NCBI RefSeq assembly: GCF_027889715.1
Contig: NZ_JAPJZH010000002.1
Span: 310,001-374,000, forward strand
Direction: 5' to 3'
From: Allohoeflea poritis
GTDB taxonomy: Bacteria > Pseudomonadota > Alphaproteobacteria > Rhizobiales > Rhizobiaceae
DNA: 64,000 bases
The translations under genes were made by a program, and so were the position numbers. Below are positions 53,551 to 62,811 of the stretch, in pieces; position 1 is the first letter of the stretch; the number at the start of each line of letters is the position of its first letter. Under the pieces are notes generated by a model. The model was not told where the DNA came from, made no database searches, and worked only from the letters and a program-made list of their open reading frames with translations.

Positions 53551-54375
53551 ATGAACGAACAGGTCACCCTCCCCGCCGACACGATTTCAGGCCCGCGCAT
53601 CGAACTGCGTGCGGTCACGCATACCTATCAGACGGAATCCGGACCGCTTCCGGTTCTCGACGATCTGAGCTTCGCATGTGCGGACCGGAGTTTCACGGCG
53701 GTTGTCGGGCCTTCCGGATGCGGCAAGTCCACCCTGACCCGCCTGGTCGCGGGGCTGTTGAAACCGGACGAAGGCCAGGTGTTTCTCCACGGTGAAGAGG
53801 TCAGCGGCCCGCGCGCCACCGTCGGCATGGCGTTTCAGAATCCGGTGCTTCTGGAATGGCGCACGATCATCGAAAATGTCGTTCTTCCGCTGGAGATCGT
53901 GCCGAACAATCTCTCCAAGTCCGATAGGACCGCCCGCGCCCACGAGCTCCTGTCACTGGTTGGATTGGCGGGATTTGAAAACAAGCGCCCCTCGGAGCTT
54001 TCCGGCGGCATGCGCCAGCGCGCCTCGCTTTGCCGGGCCATCGTCCACCGTCCCGAGGTCCTGATACTGGACGAACCCTTCGGCGCTCTCGACGCCTTCA
54101 CCCGCGAGGATTTGTGGCAGATCATGCAGGCGCTGCGCAAGGAAGAGAACGTTACGTGCATTCTGATCACGCACGATCTGCGGGAGTCGGTTTTTCTGGC
54201 CGAACGCGTCGTCGTCCTGTCCGGACGGCCGGCTCATGTCCAGTTCACGCTGGATGTGGATTTGCCCGAAAACCGCACGCTGGAGGATCTGTATTCGCCC
54301 GGCGCCACGGAGATGCTGCATGAGTTGCGCCACCAGATCGAAATCGCGCAGGGACGCGTCGATGCCAATGTCTGA
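53551..54375 (+). CDS. ABC transporter ATP-binding protein (second NMT1-type system)
   Basis: This 274-residue ATPase has Walker A GPSGCGKST, signature LSGGMRQR, Walker B LILDEPFGALD and switch histidine in LITHDLRES. It powers the permease encoded 15 nt downstream. No good Shine-Dalgarno sequence precedes the ATG, because the intercistronic hairpin occupies this place. Substrate is that of the adjacent binding protein and not readable from the ATPase. Confidence 0.93.
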   Translation: MNEQVTLPADTISGPRIELRAVTHTYQTESGPLPVLDDLSFACADRSFTAVVGPSGCGKSTLTRLVAGLLKPDEGQVFLHGEEVSGPRATVGMAFQNPVLLEWRTIIENVVLPLEIVPNNLSKSDRTARAHELLSLVGLAGFENKRPSELSGGMRQRASLCRAIVHRPEVLILDEPFGALDAFTREDLWQIMQALRKEENVTCILITHDLRESVFLAERVVVLSGRPAHVQFTLDVDLPENRTLEDLYSPGATEMLHELRHQIEIAQGRVDANV

Positions 54376-54390
54376 CGGGTTTCAGGGCCG

Positions 54391-55152
54391 ATGAGCAAGA
54401 TGCATCGTATAGGCGTGCCCGTGGCCGCCGTCCTGATTTTCCTGCTGTTGTGGGAGTGGCTCGTCTGGTTCAACGGCTGGCCCAATTACAAGATGGCCTC
54501 GCCCACCGATATCGGACCTGCCATGTGGCAGTATCGGTGGCTGTTCCTGGAATATGGCTGGGACACGCTGTGGAGGACGGTCGTCGGCCTCGCACTCTCG
54601 GTGATCGTCGGCACCTTGCTCGGCATGGTCATGGGCTTTTCGAAGCTGATGCGCGACGCGCTCTATCCGTTGCTTGTCGGCTTCAACGCCGTGCCCAAAG
54701 CAACCGTCGTTCCGGTGATTGCGCTGATCTTTGTCGGCATGCACGATACGAACACGATCCTGATCGCCTTCATGATCTCGTTCTTTCCGATCGCCGTTTC
54801 GATTTCCATCGGCCTTTCGACACTGGAGCCGGAATACAGGGACATTCTGCGGGCGCTGGGCGCCAGCCGTTTCACGATCTTCCGGAAGATAGCGCTGCCC
54901 AAAACGCTTCCCGAATTCTTCGGCGCGCTGAAGGTCTCGGTGACGCTCGCCTTCATCGGCACCAACCTCATGGAAATCGTCGAACCGCACGGCAAAGGTC
55001 TCGGACACCTCTTCGACAGCGGCAAGATCAATGCCGACTATCCCTTGATGTTCGCCGTCCTCATTGCTCTTGCGGCACTCGGCATATTGCTGTTCTACGT
55101 CGTCGTCATGCTGGAACGCATATTCGCGGGCTGGTCCGAGCGCGGGACCTAG
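54391..55152 (+). CDS. ABC transporter permease (second NMT1-type system)
   Basis: This 253-residue permease of the SsuC/TauC class has about six helices and the EAA docking loop LRALGASRFTIFRKIALPKTLPEF. Only one permease gene is present, so a homodimer is expected, unlike the two-permease system at 44649-46453. It completes an SBP-ATPase-permease operon. The TAXI-TRAP operon starts 186 nt further on with its own promoter region. Confidence 0.92.
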   Translation: MSKMHRIGVPVAAVLIFLLLWEWLVWFNGWPNYKMASPTDIGPAMWQYRWLFLEYGWDTLWRTVVGLALSVIVGTLLGMVMGFSKLMRDALYPLLVGFNAVPKATVVPVIALIFVGMHDTNTILIAFMISFFPIAVSISIGLSTLEPEYRDILRALGASRFTIFRKIALPKTLPEFFGALKVSVTLAFIGTNLMEIVEPHGKGLGHLFDSGKINADYPLMFAVLIALAALGILLFYVVVMLERIFAGWSERGT

Positions 55153-55261
55153 CGCACCGACGCAAGTCTCGTCGCTGACAATCGGCTGCCGCATCCCTTG
55201 GCAGACACATCAGAACAAGTCGGTTGGACAATCACATTAGTTGATAACGTATATGTGAATT

Positions 55262-55295
55262 TTTTATCGATTTTTTCTCGCATATTACGATAAAA
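55262..55295 (+). promoter_or_regulatory. Inverted repeat in the TAXI-TRAP promoter region
   Basis: TTTTATCG (55262-55269) and CGATAAAA (55288-55295) form a perfect 8-bp inverted repeat separated by 18 nt, 44-77 bp before the binding-protein start codon. The surrounding 100 nt are strikingly AT-rich for this window, marking a promoter. A dimeric repressor or activator could bind here. No regulator gene is adjacent. Confidence 0.45.
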
Positions 55296-55338
55296 TATAT
55301 ATATTGAGCCCGATCAGGAGATTTCGGGAGGAATAATC

Positions 55339-56265
55339 ATGCGAAAATCCTTGCTTTCCATCTGCATGGCCGCGGCTTTTTTTGCCGGCACCGCCGCCGT
55401 TGCGGCTGAGGAACTGCGCATCGGCACGGCCAGCCTCGGCGGCGCCTTCTATCCGATCGGACAGGGCATTTCGAACCTGGTGAACAAATATGCCGGTGGC
55501 GATATGACCATGGTCCCGGTCGTCACGGGCGGCTCGGTACAGAACCCGCGCCTCGTCGGCGACGGCGAGGTCGACATCGCCATCACCAACAACAACCTGG
55601 CCGTTCTGGCCACAAAGGGCATCGGGCCCTACAAGAGCGGTGCCATCGACATCAAGGCCGTCGCCGCGCTGCATCCCAGCGTCCTGCACATGATCGTGCT
55701 CGACGGCTCGGACATCAAATCCTTCGAGGACATCAAGGGCAAACGCGTTGCGGTCGGGCCGGCCGGCGGCGGAACGCTCGGCTTCATGAATTTCCTGCTG
55801 CCGCTGCACGGCATGACGATGGATGACATTACGCCCAGCTTCCTGTCCTATTCGGACGGTTTCAGCCAGCTTTCCGACGGCAATGTCGATGCCGCCTTCG
55901 CGCTGTCCGGCTATCCTGCTTCGGCGGTGATGCAGGCCGGTGCCAGCAACAAGCTGCGCTTCATCGAATTCGCACCAGGCAAGCTCGACGAGGCGCTCGG
56001 CAAGAACGGCGCGTTCAAATCGGTGGAGATCCCGGCGGATGTCTACAGCACGGATGCACCCGGCACCGTCATCGGGGTCAACAATATGCTGATCGTCCCG
56101 TCCGACACGGATGCCGACAAGGTCTTCGCAATCACATCCGCCGTCTTCGAAAATCTCGACGAGTTCAAGGCCGAAAACGCCAATGCCCGTCAGATCGATC
56201 CGGACGATTCGAAGAACCTTGCCATTCCGCTGCACGAGGGTGCGGCGCGCTATTTCAACAAATAG
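55339..56265 (+). CDS. TAXI-family TRAP transporter solute-binding protein
   Basis: This 308-residue periplasmic protein has a signal peptide (MRKSLLSICMAAAFFAGTAAVAA) and LRIGTASLGGAFYPIGQGISNLVNK, the hallmark of TAXI (TRAP-associated extracytoplasmic immunogenic) binding proteins. It binds a small acid and presents it to the fused TRAP permease encoded downstream. GGGAGGAA precedes the start. Known TAXI substrates are few (glutamate, ketoglutarate and the like), so the ligand is unknown. A hairpin separates it from the permease gene. Confidence 0.92.
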   Translation: MRKSLLSICMAAAFFAGTAAVAAEELRIGTASLGGAFYPIGQGISNLVNKYAGGDMTMVPVVTGGSVQNPRLVGDGEVDIAITNNNLAVLATKGIGPYKSGAIDIKAVAALHPSVLHMIVLDGSDIKSFEDIKGKRVAVGPAGGGTLGFMNFLLPLHGMTMDDITPSFLSYSDGFSQLSDGNVDAAFALSGYPASAVMQAGASNKLRFIEFAPGKLDEALGKNGAFKSVEIPADVYSTDAPGTVIGVNNMLIVPSDTDADKVFAITSAVFENLDEFKAENANARQIDPDDSKNLAIPLHEGAARYFNK

Positions 56266-56283
56266 ACCGGCTGGAACACCGAC

Positions 56284-56310
56284 GGCGGCACGGTCGTTCG
56301 CCGTGCCGCC
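56284..56310 (+). terminator. Intercistronic hairpin between TAXI SBP and TRAP permease genes
   Basis: GGCGGCACGG and CCGTGCCGCC pair perfectly (10 bp) across a 7-nt loop, followed by TCTTTCC. It lies 18 nt after the binding-protein stop. It would make the binding protein more abundant than the permease by stabilising or partly terminating the message. Confidence 0.7.
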
Positions 56311-56334
56311 TCTTTCCGGGGAAAGCGCCGCACC

Positions 56335-58230
56335 ATGCCGTCTGTATCGGACCTTCGACGAGCGATAACCATTGAATCGGTGACCGGCGCGCTGGCGCTC
56401 GCCCTCGGCCTCTATCACCTCGCGATCGTCTCAGGGCTTTTCGCCATCTCCACCATGGAGATGCGCCTCACCCATCTGATGCTCGCCTTCTGCCTGCTGT
56501 TTCTGACGCGGCCGATACTGAACGCAACCAGGGGCACCACAGCCGACCGCATCGTCTCGTTGCTGCTGGTCGCCGCCACCGCCGGCGCCAGCCTTTGGCT
56601 GCTTTCGCGCTGGAAGGACATCGCCTTCAGCGGCGGCCTGACGGAACCGGGCGATTTCTATGCCGGCGCCGTTATCGTCATCCTCGTTTTCGAGGCGGCG
56701 CGCCGCGGAGTCGGCGCGATCCTTGCGGCGATCACGCTGGTCTTTTTCCTATACCCCTTCGTCAGCCCCTACCTGCCGGGCCTGCTCAACAGCCGCGGCT
56801 ACAGTTTCGAGCGCATCGTCATCTTCCTGACGACGGATACGCAAGGCGTATACGGCATCCCCATCGGCGTTGCGGCAACCTACATCATCATCTTCACGAT
56901 CTTCGGATCGCTCTTGTCGAAATTCGGCGCCGGCGACTTCTTTTTCGAACTGTCGCGCCGCCTCACCTACGGCATGCGCGCGGCCGGCGCCAAGACGGCG
57001 GTTCTGTTCTCGACGCTGATCGGTATGATTTCCGGCTCCGCCGCCGGCAACGTTGCCGTTACGGGCACCCTGACAATCCCGATGATGAAACGCGAAGGCT
57101 ATGCGCCGCATCAGGCCGGCGCAATCGAGGCCGTCGTCTCGACGGGCGGCCAGATGATGCCGCCGGTCATGGGCGCCGCCGCTTTCCTCATGGCCGAGAT
57201 CGTCGGCGTGCCTTACGTCACGATCATGGGTGTCGGCCTCCTGCCTGCCCTGCTCTTCTTTGGCTCCATCTTTTTCATCGTGCATCTGCAGGCGGTCAAA
57301 AGCGACATCAAGCCAAAGACGGAAGGCACGCAGGACGACCGCTCCACGTGGCAGGTCGTGCTCGACGGCTCGCGCTTCATCGCCACATTCGCACTGCTGC
57401 TTGGCCTGATGCTGACCGGCTATTCGCCCTTCAAGGCCTCGTTCTGGTCGATTATCTTCCTGGTCGTCAGCGAACTCCTGTGGACGCGGGACTTCAATTT
57501 TTCTTTCGTGCGCCGGCTCGCGGCGGGCATTGCCGATGGCGCCCGCAATGTCGCGCCGATCTCCGCCGCCTGTGCCGCCGCCGGCGTCATTTCCGGAACC
57601 CTGGCGATCAGCGGTCTCGGGCCGAAGATCGCTATCCTCATCGATCTTGCCTCGGGCGGCACGCTGTGGCTTGCCCTGCTCCTGACCATGGTGGCGGCCA
57701 TCATCCTCGGCATGGGCCTGCCCACAACGGCCGCCTATCTCATCCTGGCAACGGTCGTCGCCCCCGCCCTTGTCAAGCTCGGCATGCCGACCCTGACAGC
57801 ACATTTCTTTGTCTTCTATTACGGTTGCATTTCGACGATCACACCGCCCGTTGCGCTGGCCGCCTATGTGGCGGCGGGCATCGCCGGATCGGACATCAAC
57901 AAGGTCGGCTGGACGGCAGCGAGCTATGGCCTCACCAGCTATCTGCTGCCCTTCGCCTTCTGCTTCGGCCCCGGCCTGCTGTTGCAGGGAACGTCGCTGG
58001 AGAACCTTGTCGCCGTGATCACAGCAACGGCCGGAACATTCGCCATCGCCATCGCGGTCGTCGGATGTTTCAACCGGCCTCTGACCTGGGCAATGCGGGC
58101 GCTTGCCCTTGCAGCCGGCGCGCTGCTGCTCTTCCAGGGCTTGGCAACCGCCGCGGCCGGCGCCGTTCTTCTCATCGCCCTGCTTGCCGCAGACCGCATG
58201 CGCTTGCGGCCCGGCACCAACCAGATCTGA
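56335..58230 (+). CDS. Fused TRAP transporter permease (4TM/12TM, TAXI type)
   Basis: This 631-residue permease joins the small DctQ-like and large DctM-like TRAP membrane subunits in one chain, the normal arrangement for TAXI systems. It has many hydrophobic helices, GMISGSAAGNVAVTGTLTIPMM and ILGMGLPTTAAYLILATVVAPAL, motifs typical of the DctM part. It would use a sodium or proton gradient to import the acid bound by the TAXI protein. The cupin gene follows after 9 nt. Confidence 0.93.
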   Translation: MPSVSDLRRAITIESVTGALALALGLYHLAIVSGLFAISTMEMRLTHLMLAFCLLFLTRPILNATRGTTADRIVSLLLVAATAGASLWLLSRWKDIAFSGGLTEPGDFYAGAVIVILVFEAARRGVGAILAAITLVFFLYPFVSPYLPGLLNSRGYSFERIVIFLTTDTQGVYGIPIGVAATYIIIFTIFGSLLSKFGAGDFFFELSRRLTYGMRAAGAKTAVLFSTLIGMISGSAAGNVAVTGTLTIPMMKREGYAPHQAGAIEAVVSTGGQMMPPVMGAAAFLMAEIVGVPYVTIMGVGLLPALLFFGSIFFIVHLQAVKSDIKPKTEGTQDDRSTWQVVLDGSRFIATFALLLGLMLTGYSPFKASFWSIIFLVVSELLWTRDFNFSFVRRLAAGIADGARNVAPISAACAAAGVISGTLAISGLGPKIAILIDLASGGTLWLALLLTMVAAIILGMGLPTTAAYLILATVVAPALVKLGMPTLTAHFFVFYYGCISTITPPVALAAYVAAGIAGSDINKVGWTAASYGLTSYLLPFAFCFGPGLLLQGTSLENLVAVITATAGTFAIAIAVVGCFNRPLTWAMRALALAAGALLLFQGLATAAAGAVLLIALLAADRMRLRPGTNQI

Positions 58231-58239
58231 GGATAATCC

Positions 58240-58815
58240 ATGGCACAGACATTCAGGCGGGTCGTGACCGGCCACGATACGGACGGCAGGGCCGTCATCG
58301 TCTCCGATGAGGCCGCGACGCATATCCTTCAGCGTCCCAGCCGTCCCGGCGTCACGCTCACCAATTTCTGGATATCGGACGGAACACCGGCCGAATATGA
58401 CGGCGCGGAAGAAACATGCACCGGCGATTTCGTGCTGCATCCGCCGCAGAACGGTTCCGTCTTCCGATGCGTCGAATTCGGCCCTGAGGATCCCGAGGTT
58501 ATGGCCAAAATCGACGGCAAGACGGCCTTTGCCGAAATGGGCGCCGCGCACAATGTCGTCGAGGGCGCCCGCCACCCCTATATGCACCGCACCGATTCCG
58601 TCGACTACGCCGTTGTTCTGAAGGGCGAGATCGACATGCTGATGGATGAGACCGAAGTGCATCTGAAGGCCGGCGACATCGTCGTCCAGCGCGGCACCAA
58701 CCACGCCTGGGCCAATCGCGGCACCGAGTCCTGCATTATCGCCTTCATCCTCGTCGACGGCGTGACGCAGCGTGATGCGGACCCGCAGGACGCGAAAGGT
58801 ATTCCGAAGCGCTAA
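58240..58815 (+). CDS. Cupin-domain protein
   Basis: This 191-residue protein has a C-terminal cupin barrel (HRTDSVDYAVVLKGEIDMLM; LKAGDIVVQRGTNHAWANRG) with histidines and a glutamate that could bind a metal. It ends the TAXI-TRAP operon and may isomerise, decarboxylate or oxidise the imported compound, or sense it. No substrate can be assigned. Its TAA overlaps the TAG of the convergent DMT transporter gene by 3 nt. Confidence 0.8.
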   Translation: MAQTFRRVVTGHDTDGRAVIVSDEAATHILQRPSRPGVTLTNFWISDGTPAEYDGAEETCTGDFVLHPPQNGSVFRCVEFGPEDPEVMAKIDGKTAFAEMGAAHNVVEGARHPYMHRTDSVDYAVVLKGEIDMLMDETEVHLKAGDIVVQRGTNHAWANRGTESCIIAFILVDGVTQRDADPQDAKGIPKR

Positions 58816-59747
58816 AGATCCGGCGCGAAGGCAACGACCACCAGACCCAGCACGATAACGACCGCCCCTGCCATCACGGCCAGGCTCGCCCAGCCATTGC
58901 CGAGCGCGCCCTCGTAAAGGATGACGAAGACCGGGATCAGATAGCCATAGGAAAAGACTTTCGAGGCCGGCAGGCGCATCGAGGCATATTGCACGAGGAA
59001 GAAGGTTCCGGCGGATATGAAAACGGCAAGATAGGCAATCGCGATCCAGACCACGGAGGGATGAGCGGTCCAGTCGGTCGAAGCGACCTCCCCGGCCCCA
59101 TAGATCGCGACCGCGATGAACGTTCCGATGGTCGTCCAGAAGCTGGTCATCACCACCGGTTCGTTGCGGTTGAACTTCTTGACCAGCGGCGCCATCAGGG
59201 CGTGACACACGCAACCGAAGAAAAACAGTGTTTCGCCCGCACCGATATCGAAAGCGAGGATGGCATTGAGATCGCCCCGGAAGATGACCCAGATCGCACC
59301 GCAGCCGGCGATGAAGAGGCTGAGCAGCACGATCGGCCGCACCGTCTGCCCCAGGATCACGAATCCGAACCCGGCGCTCATCAACGGAATGAGCGTAAAG
59401 ACGGCGCTCGTCGAAACGGGATGGGTGATCTTCAGCGCCATGAACATGGTGATGAAATAAACGCCCATCAGCAGGCCGAGCAGCCCGTAGCGCCATGGGG
59501 CCGTTTCCGGCCATGGTATGCGCCGGTACATCGCGAAGGTCACGGCACCCATTGCGAGCGTCGCGAGAAAGAACCGCATGGTGTTGAGCGCCGCCGGGCC
59601 GATATGCGGCATTGCCAGCGCGCCAAGCGAGAACGAGCCGGAAATGAGCGCCGCGAACAGCACCATCGCAAGATGGCCCTGCAGCTTTTCCCGCCCGCTG
59701 GCGAGTTCACCCGTCGTCAAAATCGACGTTTCCGTCCGTTCGCTCAT
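58812..59747 (-). CDS. DMT-superfamily (EamA-type) transporter
   Basis: This 311-residue inner-membrane protein has ten predicted helices in two EamA repeats (for example ALNTMRFFLATLAMGAVTFA and KVFSYGYLIPVFVILYEGALG). EamA proteins export amino acids, nucleosides or other metabolites. ATG 59745-59747 is chosen as start; the codons upstream give no membrane segment. It is followed by the convergent cupin gene and lies 116 nt downstream of the FAD hydroxylase gene on the same strand. The substrate is unknown. Confidence 0.88.
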   Translation of the reverse strand: MSERTETSILTTGELASGREKLQGHLAMVLFAALISGSFSLGALAMPHIGPAALNTMRFFLATLAMGAVTFAMYRRIPWPETAPWRYGLLGLLMGVYFITMFMALKITHPVSTSAVFTLIPLMSAGFGFVILGQTVRPIVLLSLFIAGCGAIWVIFRGDLNAILAFDIGAGETLFFFGCVCHALMAPLVKKFNRNEPVVMTSFWTTIGTFIAVAIYGAGEVASTDWTAHPSVVWIAIAYLAVFISAGTFFLVQYASMRLPASKVFSYGYLIPVFVILYEGALGNGWASLAVMAGAVVIVLGLVVVAFAPDL

Positions 59748-59863
59748 TACACGTCCCGTATTGCCGGTCAGCTTGCCCGGTGGCATGGATCGGCTCCGGC
59801 CGGCACCCATACAGGAACGCGGATGCGCCCGCCAGACCTGTCATGGTCCTTGGAGAGCGGCGC

Positions 59864-61450
59864 TCACGAAACGTCTTTCCCGCTGACCATTGCCAACAGC
59901 TGCTCGGCGTCCCCAATCGTATCACCCGTCCACGCCACATAGCCGTCCGGCCGCACAAGGACGAGGCGACATCCGTAATCGCCATCAATGTCTGTGTTCG
60001 TGAATTCGACAACCGTTAGCGGCACGCCGGCGTGTTCAGCAGCGCCTTTCAGCGCTTGCGCCGCTTCGCCGGAACCGCCGAAATCCAGCAATGTGAAACC
60101 GTCGGAAAGACGATTGATCGTGGTGGAGCCATCCTTCATCGCGAGCGGCGGAAGATGGTGGCCGGGCCGGGCCGTAAGATCATGGATGCCGATGGCCGAG
60201 GTTTCAGCCCCCTCTTCACCGTCGACAATTGCGGAGCCGCCATATTGTGGGGCGAACGTCGAGATGCCGATATTCGCACCGGCACCGGCGCGCTCCGCCC
60301 ACGCCTTCTCGAAGCCGGCGCGATGGCGCTGCGGGTCGAACGCGCGCACAAAGGCCCGGTCCTCGGTGATGAAGCGCGCGATGAAGTCCTTTGCCGTCGA
60401 CTGGAACACCGGCCGCCTCTCATCGTCGTAGCTGTCGAGCAGTCGCGCCCCTCCCCAGCCCCGAACATCCGCCGCCAGCTTCCAGCCGAGATTGCGTGCA
60501 TCCTCGAAGCCGGTATTGATGCCATAACCGCCATAGGGCGGATGGCTGTGCGCCGCGTCCCCGGCCAGGAAAATCCGCCCCTGCCGATAGGTCTCGGCCA
60601 CGGAGATACGCAGATCCCAGAACCCGACATATTCGAGTTCCAGGTCGAAATCCGTGCCGACCGCCTGCCGGATCAGCGCGGCGAAATCGAAATTGTCCCG
60701 GTCGGTGTCGGCCAGAACCGGCGCATGGAAAAAGAACGACTGTTTCCATTCCACCATGCCGAAGAACATCCAGTAGCCGTCATTGTCCGGATGCAGGACG
60801 TTGTAAAACTGCTTGTCGCGGAAACCCTCGATCAGCTTGAAGAATGCCGGCGAACGGAACACCACAAGCGCCATCAGCCGGTCATGATCATCCAGGGCTT
60901 CGCCTATCCCCGCGGCTTGCCGGACCCCTGACCGGCTGCCGTCGCAGCCGACGAGATATTGGCCGCGCAATTCGCGGGTCTCGTTGCCCCTGCGCGCCGC
61001 CAGGGTCACGCCGTCCGGCCCGTCCGCGACCGTTTCGCACGCCCAGCCATAGAGCACGTCGACACTCTCCAGCGCCTCCAGACGCTCGCGCAGCACCCGC
61101 TCCGTCTCATATTGAGGCAACCGTTCATTGTCGGCGTTGTAATAGGGCCGCACGGCGGCGCGTTTGAACCAGTCATAATGGTAGCCGCTCAGAAGCGTCC
61201 CATAGGCCGTCAGCCCGCCGAGGCCGACATTGCTGGGGATCGTCTTGGCCGCGCGCATCGCATCCTCGACCCCCCAGGCCCGCATATGCTCCATCGTCCG
61301 CTGCGTCAGGTTCTGGCCCTTGGGGATACGCGGCGGCTCCAGGTTCCGCTCGACAACCCCGACCCGTATGCCGCGCTGCCCCAGCTCGATGGCAAGGCCG
61401 GCGCCGACAGGCCCGCATCCGGAGATCAAAACCTCATATTCGCCGGACAT
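59864..61450 (-). CDS. FAD-dependent aromatic-ring monooxygenase (phenol/3-HPP hydroxylase family)
   Basis: This 528-residue flavin hydroxylase has FAD motif GCGPVG (11-16), a DG segment (VGCDGSRSGVRQAAGIG) and FLAGDAAHSHPPYGGYGINTGFEDARNLGWKLA-type sequence, characteristic of the PheA/TfdB/MhpA group. The C-terminal domain is thioredoxin-like. These enzymes insert one oxygen into a phenolic ring with NAD(P)H. It lies 56 nt after the DctM gene, so the imported substrate of that TRAP system is probably an aromatic acid or phenol. The precise substrate cannot be decided. Confidence 0.88.
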   Translation of the reverse strand: MSGEYEVLISGCGPVGAGLAIELGQRGIRVGVVERNLEPPRIPKGQNLTQRTMEHMRAWGVEDAMRAAKTIPSNVGLGGLTAYGTLLSGYHYDWFKRAAVRPYYNADNERLPQYETERVLRERLEALESVDVLYGWACETVADGPDGVTLAARRGNETRELRGQYLVGCDGSRSGVRQAAGIGEALDDHDRLMALVVFRSPAFFKLIEGFRDKQFYNVLHPDNDGYWMFFGMVEWKQSFFFHAPVLADTDRDNFDFAALIRQAVGTDFDLELEYVGFWDLRISVAETYRQGRIFLAGDAAHSHPPYGGYGINTGFEDARNLGWKLAADVRGWGGARLLDSYDDERRPVFQSTAKDFIARFITEDRAFVRAFDPQRHRAGFEKAWAERAGAGANIGISTFAPQYGGSAIVDGEEGAETSAIGIHDLTARPGHHLPPLAMKDGSTTINRLSDGFTLLDFGGSGEAAQALKGAAEHAGVPLTVVEFTNTDIDGDYGCRLVLVRPDGYVAWTGDTIGDAEQLLAMVSGKDVS

Positions 61451-61506
61451 GGGCTACTCCTCTTCAGACAACGGTCTCGCCGCTACATCTGCTTCCGATC
61501 GTAATG

Positions 61507-62811
61507 CTATCCGAACATCGTATTCGGCAACAGCAGAGCCAGTTGCGGGAATGCGAGCACCAGGATGATGGCCGCGAGCATCGCGAACCAGAACGGCCAT
61601 ATGCCGCGGAAGATCGTGTTGAGCGAAACGTTCGGCGCAATGCCCTTGACGACAAACACATTGACGCCGACCGGCGGCGAGATCAGCCCCATCTCCAGCG
61701 CAATGACCATAAGGACCCCGAACCAGACCATGTTGATGCCGAGCGGTTCGATAATCGGCTGCACCAGCGGCACGGTCAGGACGAGGATCGCAAACCCGTC
61801 CATGAACATGCCAAGCACGATGAAAATGGCGAGGAACGCGATGACCACCTGAAAGCCGGTGAAGCCCTGTGCATCGACCCAGAGGGACAACGCATAGGTG
61901 ATACCGGTAAAGCCGATGAAAGTCTTGAAGACAAAGGCCCCGAACAGGATCATGAAGACGGTGCCGGACGATTTGAGCGTGCTGGAGAACACTTCGACGA
62001 TGTTTGCCCAGGTCAGCTTTCGGCGGATGGCCGTGACGATCAGCGCCAGGAACGCGCCGATGCCAGCCGCTTCGACGGCAGAGAACACGCCGGTGTAGAT
62101 ACCGCCGATCGTCAGCACGATGATGCCAACGATCCAGCCGGCGCGGCCCGCCGCGCGCAGCCGATCGCGAAGCGGTTCGGCAGCCGCACCGCCCGGCGCC
62201 TTTTCCGGATTGCGCGACACCACGATCCAGATCGCCAGGATGAACAGGGCGGTCAGCAAGAGGCCGGGAATGACGCCGGCCATGAACAGCCGGCCGATGC
62301 TTTCTTCGGTCAGGATAGCATAGATCACGAAGCCTGCGGACGGCGGAATGAGAATCCCGAGCGTGCCGCCGGCGGCAATCGAACCGGTCGCCAGCCCGTC
62401 ATGATATTTGTAGCGCTGCATCTCCGGCAGCGATACGCGCCCCATGGTCAGTGCCGCGGCCAGCGAAGACCCCGACAGGGCCGAGAAACCCGCACAGCCA
62501 ACCACGGTTGCGGACGCCAGACCGCCCTTCAAATGGCCCAGCCAGGAATGAGCGGCATCGTAGAGGTCGCGGCTCATCCCCGATACGCCGGCCAGATTGC
62601 CCATCAGCACGAAAAGCGGGATGATCGTCAGCGGATAATTCGATGCCTCATTGTAGATCTCGCCCGCCAGCTTGGGGATCGCCGCCTGCGGGCGGATAAA
62701 ATAGATCCCGACCGTCCCGACGAGCATCATGGTGACCCCGACCGGCATGCGAATGAATAGAAGAATAAAGAGCGCCAGAAAGCCGAGAAAGGCGATCGCG
62801 GTATTGTCCAT
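61507..62811 (-). CDS. dctM: TRAP transporter large permease DctM
   Basis: This 434-residue permease with about twelve helices has GCAGFSALSGSSLAAALTMGRVSLPEM and LGILIPPSAGFVIYAILTEESIG, standard for DctM. It forms the transport channel with DctQ and works with the DctP binding protein. Its ATG overlaps the dctQ stop (TAATG). The gene precedes an FAD hydroxylase gene. Confidence 0.95.
   Translation of the reverse strand: MDNTAIAFLGFLALFILLFIRMPVGVTMMLVGTVGIYFIRPQAAIPKLAGEIYNEASNYPLTIIPLFVLMGNLAGVSGMSRDLYDAAHSWLGHLKGGLASATVVGCAGFSALSGSSLAAALTMGRVSLPEMQRYKYHDGLATGSIAAGGTLGILIPPSAGFVIYAILTEESIGRLFMAGVIPGLLLTALFILAIWIVVSRNPEKAPGGAAAEPLRDRLRAAGRAGWIVGIIVLTIGGIYTGVFSAVEAAGIGAFLALIVTAIRRKLTWANIVEVFSSTLKSSGTVFMILFGAFVFKTFIGFTGITYALSLWVDAQGFTGFQVVIAFLAIFIVLGMFMDGFAILVLTVPLVQPIIEPLGINMVWFGVLMVIALEMGLISPPVGVNVFVVKGIAPNVSLNTIFRGIWPFWFAMLAAIILVLAFPQLALLLPNTMFG

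Noticed and set aside
56749-59514. Very long open frame on the minus strand (about 900 codons) opposite the TRAP permease and cupin genes
   Set aside because: The composition is rich in Arg, Gly and Asp, as in frames antisense to GC-rich genes. The plus strand has coherent TRAP and cupin families. The frame's own end reuses part of the DMT gene in another frame.
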